From assembly GCA_021129445.1 (NCBI GenBank), contig JAJOLG010000006.1, forward strand, positions 1-9,650: DNA of 9,650 nt, given 5' to 3'. Source of the DNA: Candidatus Altimarinota bacterium (GTDB taxonomy: Bacteria; Patescibacteriota; Gracilibacteria; GCA-2401425; JAJOLG01). Shown one piece after another: positions 1 through 5,738 of the stretch (its first letter is position 1; each line of letters opens with the position of its first letter). The notes under the pieces are model-generated. The model saw only the letters and a program-made list of their open reading frames with translations. It had not been told where the DNA came from and searched no databases. The translations under genes and the position numbers were made by a program.

Positions 1-1
1 T

Positions 2-247
2 TTTTATTCAGCTGTAACAAAAGATTGAATGGATAATAATGCATATGTACTTTGTGCTGATATGGAAACAAAACAAAAGGCTAATACTGCTGCTGCATGA
101 GTTATGACTGCTTCTGGAAGTTTTGCTAATACAGTTACAGAATATGCTACATTACAACCATTAGTATGAGCTGCAACTAAAGCAGAAATTGATGATGCTG
201 ATAATGCTTGAGCAAATCAATCTGTTTACTGCATCCTTAGACCATAA
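2..247 (+). CDS. C-terminal part of a probable type IV pilin-like protein (partial, 5' end outside window)
   Basis: Reading from base 2 with TGA as glycine gives about 81 residues ending in TAA. The stretch is rich in Ala, Thr, Asp and Asn with few Lys, unlike the Lys/Ile/Phe-rich genes that follow. It has two cysteines, one in a Y-V-L-C-A-D context near the start and one four residues from the end in Y-C-I-L-R-P. A secreted, low-complexity, Ala/Thr-rich C-terminal domain closed by a late cysteine resembles the D-region of type IV pilins or pseudopilins, which are common surface proteins in these bacteria. The diagnostic N-terminal prepilin helix is outside the window, so the family call is inference. 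Another exported surface protein is possible. The coding call is secure because a terminator follows 27 bases after the stop. Confidence 0.6.
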
Positions 248-267
248 TCTTTTAAAAACAAACAAAC

Positions 268-300
268 AAAAAAACTCTGAAATAAATTTCAGAGTTTTTT
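268..300 (+). terminator. Rho-independent terminator after the pilin-like gene
   Basis: A perfect 9-bp inverted repeat, arm ACTCTGAAA at 274-282 and TTTCAGAGT at 287-295, encloses a 4-base TAAA loop and is followed by a T run to 300. A-rich sequence before the arm extends the pairing with the T tract. It separates the upstream pilin-like unit from ruvB. Confidence 0.88.
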
Positions 301-360
301 AATTTAAAAAATTTTTTGCAAAACAAAAAAAAATCTTTTTCATCTTAAAAATAAAAAAAT

Positions 361-1410
361 ATGGCAGTAAAAAAATTTTCAGATTTAAATCAAAAAAATT
401 TAACTTCGGTAAAAAATATTTCAAAAGATGAAGAAATTCAAGAAATTTCTTTGAGACCTTCGTATTTTGATGATTATGTTTGACAATCTTCGATAAAAGA
501 AAAATTGAAAATTTTTATTGAGGCAGCGAAGCAGAGATGAGAAAGTTTGCAGCATATTTTATTTTATTGAGCTCCTTGACTTTGAAAAACTTCTATTTCA
601 AATGTTATTGCGAAGGAAATGTGATCGAATATTAAAATTATGTCTGGACCGACGATTACGAAGGCTGGGGATTTGGCTGCGATTTTAACTTCAATAAAAA
701 AGTGAGATATTTTGTTTATTGATGAAATTCACAGAATGAAGACAAATATTGAGGAAATTTTGTATTCTGCGATGGAGGATTTTAAAATTGATATAATTAT
801 GTGAAAATGACCTGGTGCGAGGTCGATGAGGCTTGATGTTCCAAAATTTACTTTGATTTGAGCGACAACAAAGGCATGAAGCTTATCAGCTCCGTTGAGA
901 GACAGGTTTTGAATTATTGAAAAATTGGATTTTTATACAATTTCTGAGATGAAAAAAATTATTTCGAGGTCTGCAAAAATTTTACAATTAAAAATAGATG
1001 ATGAAGCTTTGGAGGATATTGCTTTATGTAGCCGTTTTACACCAAGAATTGCAAATAGACTTTTGAAATCTTTGAGAGATTTTGCTCAGGTTCAAAATGA
1101 AAATTTTTTGGACATTAAAACGACAATTTCTTGATTGAAATCGCTTTGAGTTGATGAGACTTGACTTGATAAAAATGACGAGTTTTTTTTGAGGACGATT
1201 TTGGAAAAATTTGATTGATGACCAGTTGGTTTAAATACTTTAGCAATTGCAATGAATGAAGATAAAGAGACAATTGAGGACATTCATGAGCCATTTTTAA
1301 TTCAAAAATGATATATTAAGAGAACTCAAAAAGGTAGAATTTTAACACAGAAAAGTTTAGATTTTTTAAAAAATAAAAAAATAAATGAAGACAATAGAAA
1401 AATATTTTAA
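361..1410 (+). CDS. ruvB: Holliday junction branch migration ATPase RuvB
   Basis: The 349-residue product is close to the usual RuvB length (about 330-350). RuvB is the hexameric AAA+ motor that, with RuvA, drives branch migration of Holliday junctions in recombinational repair. Visible landmarks: L-R-P near residue 31 with a following Y-V-G-Q, Walker A G-A-P-G-L-G-K-T at 70-77, Walker B with D-E-I-H at 121-124, sensor-1 type G-A-T-T at 167-170, and P-L-R-D-R-F-G at 178-184 holding the arginine-finger region. The C-terminal third carries the winged-helix signature G-G-P-V-G-L, T-I-E-D and R-T-Q-K-G-R. Many glycines, including three in Walker A, are TGA, so the standard code would break the gene. 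The ATG at 361 is preceded by an A-rich AAAATAAAAAAAT leader with no Shine-Dalgarno. The 3' end overlaps the next gene by 26 bases. No ruvA or ruvC is in the window. Confidence 0.97.
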
Positions 1411-2617
1411 CGAAAATACAATGTCGGTTCACATAAAAACTTGAGCAAAAATTTTTGCAAAAAAATGAATGCCTTGAAATGTGGAATTTACAGCTATTTC
1501 AAAAACTGATACGACTGAAACTGAGGCTGATAGAATAGTTGATGAAATTATAACTTATTGAGAAAATTTTTGATATTTTGATCAGAAGAAAGATTGAGTT
1601 GTAGTTTTACAAATTGACCATTACAGGATCACAATTACGACTTTTCCACTTTCGGAAGCAACAGAAATCACAATTGTAAAACCGGTAAAAAGACTTTGAG
1701 TTGATGATTATTGAATTGATGAAAAATTAAAGGAGAGATTTTTGGAGAGTGCTGAGTGAATTTTAGTTGCATGAGCACCTTGATCGTGAAAATCCACTTT
1801 TATTCAAGCCTTGGTAGATTTTTATGATAAAAATTGAAAAATTATTAAAACTTTGGAATCGCCAAGAGATTTACAAGTTCCGCATAATGTGACACAATAT
1901 TCAATGAAACACGCAGAACATGATACAATTCGTGATATTTTGCTTTTAAGTCGTCCAGATTATGTATTTTTTGATGAAATTCGTAATCACAAAGATTTTT
2001 GATTTTATTCAGATTTAAGACTTTCGTGAATTTGAATGGTGTGAATTGTTCATGCGACAAAGCCGATTGACGCAATTCAAAGATTTGTTTGAAAATTGGA
2101 TTTATGAATGATTCCATCTGTGATTGATACGGTTGTTTTTATTCAAAATTGATGAATTGAAAAAATTTTAACTTTGAAATATGAAATGAAAGCACCGATT
2201 TGAATGGAGGAAAGAGACTTGGTCAGACCTGTGATTTCAATTTCTGATTTTGAAACCTGAAGGGAAGAGTATGAAATTTATACATTTTGAGAAGAGACAG
2301 TTGTAATGCCAATTCCTGAAGAATATGCACAAAATAAAGAAGAACAAGAAAAAATAAATAAAATTTTCGCAAAAGAATGTGAAGAATATTTTAAAGAAAA
2401 TTGATTTTTAACAGAAGTTGTTGCAAAATCTACAAAAAAAATTCAAGTAAAAATTTTAGAGTGAGAAAAAAATTTTAAATTGTGAAAAAAATTTTGAAAA
2501 AAGTGAAAAAAATGATGAAAAATTTTTGGTGATAAATGAGCTTTTATTTGAAAAAAATGAGTAAATATTCAGAGATTTGAGGAGGTTTTAAGGACTGGGA
2601 TTGATGTAATTGAATAA
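1385..2617 (+). CDS. PINA-type (VirB11-like) ATPase with C-terminal KH domain, lacking the N-terminal PIN domain
   Basis: The 410-residue product has a P-loop G-A-P-G-S-G-K-S-T at 130-138, then L-E-S-P-R-D-L-Q-V at 157-165, R-P-D-Y-V-F-F-D-E-I-R at 190-200 (Walker B region) and V-H-A-T at 222-225, followed by P-I-D-A-I-Q-R-F. These blocks match, as I recall them, the archaeal ATPases with PIN, VirB11-like and KH domains (PINA family). The C terminus holds a short KH-like segment with G-K-K-G at 389-392 as the GXXG nucleic-acid loop, preceded by a Lys/Gly-rich tract at about 360-386. Archaeal members begin with a PIN nuclease-like domain of over 100 residues; here about 45 unrelated-looking residues lead straight into the ATPase's own N-terminal region. 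The archaeal relative is reported to act on Holliday junctions. The ATG lies inside ruvB, in another frame, suggesting translational coupling. The family call is firm; a role in junction processing is inference. Confidence 0.85.
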
Positions 2618-2633
2618 AATTAAAAATTTTAGA

Positions 2634-3428
2634 ATGATAAAACTATTAAAACTATTTCAAGGTTTTACAGATTTTCTGCTTATTATTTCAGCATTTTTCC
2701 TTGCATATTTTTTCCGTCTTTCAATTTTTTTACTCGCAGAGTGAAAATGAATAATTCATTCTGATTACCCGATAAATTCTTTTATTGTAATTTCTGCATT
2801 TTCTGCATTTTTTACTGTTTTTTATTTTTATTTAAATTGAAGATATTCAAATAATAAAATTTATAAAAATTTACAATCTTCTATTTACTGAGCAGGTTCT
2901 GCCATTGCCGTATTTATAATTTTATATTTTTTTTCTCGTCAAATCTTTTTTTCAAGATTAATTCCAATTTATGCATTTTGAATAATTTTTATTTTTAATT
3001 ATTTTTCTTACTTGTGATTTAAAAAAATTTTTCAAAATAAAAAAATTCAAGAAAAATTTTGAAGAAAAATTTTGATTATTTGAGCAAATAAAACTGCTGA
3101 AAAAGTCATTGAAGCATTAAAAAATGATGGAGGAGTGAGAAATATTGTTTGAATTTTAGATTCTTATTGAACTTCAAAAAAAGAAATTTTATGAGTGCCG
3201 GTTTTGTGAAAATTAAATATTTTTGAAAAAGTAATTAAAGATAAGCAAATTGAAGAAATTGTGCAATGTGATAATTTTGAACACACTTTAAATATTTCGG
3301 TTTTTTGCAAAAATAATTGATTAATTTTTAAACAATCGCAGGATTATCATTGATTATGAAATATTAAAACTGAATTTTATCAATCAGAAAATTGATTAAA
3401 TTTTTTTGGGTTTGATTGAAAAAAATAA
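2634..3428 (+). CDS. Membrane protein matching the N-terminal half of a polyprenyl glycosylphosphotransferase (no transferase domain)
   Basis: The 264-residue protein has four predicted membrane helices (about 14-35, 48-67, 87-100 and 109-127) and then a cytosolic Rossmann-like domain. That domain starts K-I-L-I-I-G-A-N at 145-152 and contains V-G-I-L-D-S, G-V-P-V-L-G and I-E-E-I-V. The order of four helices followed by a CoA-binding-like nucleotide-binding fold is that of WcaJ/WbaP-type initiating enzymes, which load the first sugar phosphate onto a lipid carrier for surface polysaccharide. Those proteins are usually about 450-480 residues and carry the catalytic bacterial sugar transferase domain at the end. 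Here a TAA and then a terminator follow directly, so that domain is absent from this locus. It may be a regulatory or partner subunit, a truncated remnant, or a related sensor. It begins 16 bases after the PINA-type gene. Confidence 0.75.
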
Positions 3429-3437
3429 AAAATAATT

Positions 3438-3469
3438 AAAAAATTTCTTTGCATAAAGAAATTTTTTTT
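3438..3469 (+). terminator. Rho-independent terminator closing the ruvB cluster
   Basis: A perfect 10-bp inverted repeat, AAATTTCTTT at 3441-3450 and AAAGAAATTT at 3455-3464, with a GCAT loop and a T run to 3469. It lies ten bases after the stop of the truncated glycosylphosphotransferase-like gene and before the first NYN gene. Confidence 0.8.
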
Positions 3470-3499
3470 ATAAATTTTAAAAAATAAAAATTTTTTTAA

Positions 3500-4021
3500 A
3501 TGAAAAAAATCCATAATATTGCTTTTGTAGATTGACAAAATCTCCATTTATGAACTCAATCTGAGTGATGGATTATTGATTTTAAAAAATTTTATATTCA
3601 TTTAAAAGATAAATATAAAATTAAATTCGCAAATTTTTACATTTGACATTATGTTTCTGAAAATGATTTTTTGTATGAAAAAATAAAAAATGCATGATTT
3701 AATTTGATTTTTAGGGATCATAATGAAAATCAGAAATGAACAAAAAAATGAAATGTTGATGTAGATATTGTTTTTGATGTTATGGAAAAAATTATTAAAA
3801 AAAAGGAATTTGATAAAATAATTTTAGTTTCTTGAGATTGAGATTATTTTAGAATTGTAAATTTTTTAATAAAGAACGGTTTATTTTGAAAAATTTTATT
3901 TCCAAATACAAAAAGATCGTCTTTGTATAAAAAAATAACAAGACATTTTTGAACATATTTAAATGAAAAATGAATTAAAGAAAAAATTTGAATAAATAAA
4001 AAATGAAGAGGGCTGGCCTAA
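3500..4021 (+). CDS. NYN-domain putative ribonuclease (LabA/DUF88 type), copy 1
   Basis: The 173-residue product is a single NYN domain, a PIN-like metal-dependent RNase fold. Acidic active-site positions expected for the family are visible: D11 in F-V-D-G-Q-N-L, D87 and D89 in G-N-V-D-V-D-I-V, and D113 and D115 in S-G-D-G-D-Y. All the strand-helix elements of the domain appear present. The ATG at 3500 follows an AAAATAAAAATTTTTTTAA leader and a terminator, so the gene is probably transcribed on its own or leads into pyrH. Its last codons and TAA (4019-4021) lie inside a stem-loop element also found at the end of the paralogue at 8296-8784. RNase activity is expected from the family, but the substrate is unknown; the adjoining RNA element is a candidate. 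Confidence 0.9.
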
Positions 4022-4097
4022 AGCACTCACGCTTTTCGGGTTCCTCTTCGTGGTGAACAGAAAAATTTTATTTATTTTAAAAAAAAAGTCAAATAAA
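4000..4097 (+). other. Structured element at the 3' end of NYN copy 1 (element copy A)
   Basis: An outer stem GAAGAGG (4005-4011) pairs with CCTCTTC (4043-4049). Inside it AAAGC (4020-4024) pairs with GCTTT (4031-4035) around an ACTCAC loop. The inner stem can be extended by CC/GG (4017-4018 with 4038-4039) across a small internal loop. The NYN stop codon falls at the foot of the inner stem. No T run follows the outer stem, so this is not a standard terminator. A 15-bp motif (4083-4097, containing GTCAAATAAA) lies 38 bases further on and is repeated exactly, at nearly the same distance, in copy B. I infer an RNA-level function such as a processing site, self-target or small RNA; the function is unknown. 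Confidence 0.65.
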
Positions 4098-4112
4098 AAA
4101 TAATAAAATATT

Positions 4113-4835
4113 ATGTCTAAAAAAAGAATTTTAATTAAATTATCAGGTGAGGCGATGAAATGAGAGAGAGAATTTTGATTTGATTATGCAATGGTTGATC
4201 ATTTTGCAAATGAAATTTGAGAACTGTCAAAAACACATGAAGTTGCAATTGTTTTATGAGCATGAAATATTTGGAGATATTCAGATAATAAAGATTCTTG
4301 ACTTGATCGTGTTCAATCAGATACAATGTGAATGATGGCAACTTTAATGAATGCAAATATGCTTTCTGAAAGAATGAAAAAAATTTGATTAGACACAATT
4401 ATTTATTCACCACCAGCGATAAATGTTGACATTTTGGCTGAGAGGTATAATTCAATTAAGGCAAGAAAAAGTTTATCGGAATGAAAAATTGTTTTTTGTG
4501 CTTGATGAACTTGAAGTCCATTTTTTACAACAGATTCAGCAGCAGCATTGAGAGCAGCAGAATTAAATTGTCATACAATTTTAAAAGCTACAAGTGTAGA
4601 CTGAGTTTACGATTCAGATCCAAATAAAAATCCTGATGCAAAAAAATTTGATGAAATTTCATTTAAAGATGTGATTTTTAAATGATTAAAAGTTATGGAT
4701 CAAACAGCTTTTGTGCTTTCAAAAGAGGCTTGAACTGATATTTTTATTTTTAATATGAAATGAAAATGAAATTTTAAAAAGGCAGATGAGTGAGATTATT
4801 CAATTTGAACTCATGTTTTTAATGAAAATAATTAA
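4113..4835 (+). CDS. pyrH: UMP kinase (uridylate kinase)
   Basis: The 240-residue length is normal for PyrH, the hexameric amino-acid-kinase-fold enzyme that phosphorylates UMP to UDP in pyrimidine nucleotide synthesis in the cytosol. Visible signatures: K-L-S-G-E at 9-13, the UMP-binding region D-R-V-Q-S-D-T-M-G-M with M-N-A following, G-G-T-G-S-P-F-F-T-T-D with A-A-A-L-R-A-A-E, and K-A-T-S-V-D-G-V-Y-D-S-D-P. The usual G-G-G-N loop reads G-A-G-N-I-W-R here, a mild deviation. It lies 91 bases after NYN copy 1 and 18 bases before frr, the common pyrH-frr pairing. The rpsB and tsf genes that often precede pyrH are not here. The start at 4113 follows AATAAAATATT without a Shine-Dalgarno. Confidence 0.97.
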
Positions 4836-4853
4836 AAAATAAATAAATTAAAT

Positions 4854-5411
4854 ATGATTAAAGAAATTTTACAAAAAACAGAAGAGGGTTTAGAAAAATC
4901 AGTTGCACATTTAAGAGATGAATTTTTATGATTGCAGGCCTGAAAAGCAAGTCCTGCTTTGGTTGAAAACATTATGATAAATGCATATTGATCAATGTCT
5001 CCTTTAAAAAATAATGCTGCGATAACTTGTCCAGAATCGCAACAAATTCACATTTCTCCTTGGGATAAATGATTGATGTCAACTATTGAAAAGACGATTA
5101 GAGATTGAGATATGTGATTTAATCCTTTAAATAATTGATCTTTAATAATTGTAACAGTTCCAGCTTTAACAGAGGAAAAAAGAACAGATTTGAAAAAAAT
5201 TGTGCATAAAAAATGAGAGGAAGCAAAGGTTTCTATTCGTCAACACAGACACGATGCAAAATCAAAAATGGAAAAATTAGAAAAAAATAAAGAAATTTCT
5301 CAGGATGAATTGAAAAAATGAGAAGATGATTTGCAAAAAATGGTTGATGAGAAAAATAAAAAAGTTGATGAAATTGTGAAACATAAAGAAGAAGAAATAA
5401 TGAAAGTGTAA
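4854..5411 (+). CDS. frr: Ribosome recycling factor
   Basis: The 185-residue product has the standard length and layout of RRF, which with EF-G splits post-termination ribosomes. The N-terminal helix contains L-R-D-E-F-L and A-G-K-A-S-P, matching the usual R-T-G-R-A-S/H-P segment. Domain II contains I-S-P-W-D-K, and the segment P-A-L-T-E-E-K-R-T-D-L-K-K matches the hinge and helix-2 start. The remainder is the long charged C-terminal helices (V-S-I-R-Q-H-R, then Lys/Glu-rich). It begins 18 bases after the pyrH stop and is almost certainly co-transcribed with it. Leader AATAAATTAAAT, no Shine-Dalgarno. Confidence 0.97.
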
Positions 5412-5421
5412 AAAATATTCA

Positions 5422-5475
5422 ATAAAAAAATTTTTTCTTGCAAAAAGAAAAAATTTTTCTTATTTTAAGAAAAAT
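5422..5475 (+). terminator. Terminator-like region with alternative hairpins after frr
   Basis: AATTTTTTCTT (5429-5439) pairs perfectly with AAGAAAAAATT (5445-5455) and is followed by a T run. The same T-rich strand, TTTTTCTTA at 5454-5462, can also pair with TAAGAAAAA at 5466-5474. The first hairpin plus T run looks like a terminator for pyrH-frr; the second is a mutually exclusive alternative. All stems are A/T, so the strength is uncertain. Confidence 0.6.
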
Positions 5476-5495
5476 ATTAAATTAACTTTAAAAAA

Positions 5496-5723
5496 ATGGA
5501 ATTTTTAACATATTCACAAATTACATTGTCTATTCTTTTTATTTTATCAGTTTTATTTCAGGAGGCAAAATCTTGATTTTGATGAGCTTTATGATGATCT
5601 TCATCAGAAGAAAATATCTCATTTTACTGAAATAAAAGATGAATGGCATTATTTCTTTTTAGATCGTCAATAATTCTTGCGATTTTACTTTGAGCAAATG
5701 CAATTGCATTTTTATTTGTATAA
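5496..5723 (+). CDS. secG: Protein translocase subunit SecG
   Basis: The 75-residue product is typical of SecG, the small two-helix subunit of the SecYEG channel in the cytoplasmic membrane. Helix 1 lies at about 5-22 and helix 2 at about 57-75. Between them is the hallmark Gly-rich loop S-G-F-G-G-A-L-G-G-S-S at 26-36, ending in a short polar stretch with G-N-K-R-G. Most loop glycines are TGA, so the standard code would destroy this motif. It is followed after 15 bases by the solute-binding protein gene and probably forms an operon with it and the next membrane protein. The start at 5496 is the only ATG that gives a full first helix. Confidence 0.9.
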
Positions 5724-5738
5724 AATAATTAAAAATTT

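Noticed and set aside
316-351. Possible -35/-10 promoter before ruvB (TTGCAA and an A-rich -10)
   Set aside because: The spacing to any acceptable -10 is wrong and such matches are expected by chance in this base composition.
925-1134. Short standard-code frame as a separate small gene
   Set aside because: It is the in-frame middle of RuvB between two TGA glycine codons, an artefact of using the standard code.
1092-1283. Reverse-strand open frame within ruvB
   Set aside because: It lies entirely inside a well-conserved + strand gene and has no family features; other reverse-strand frames (1845-2117, 4135-4398, 7995-8198, 8451-8657) are shadows for the same reason.
4005-4051. Element copy A as an ordinary Rho-independent terminator
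   Set aside because: The outer stem is followed by GTGGTGAACAG rather than a T run, and the other terminators in this window are simple hairpins with T tracts.
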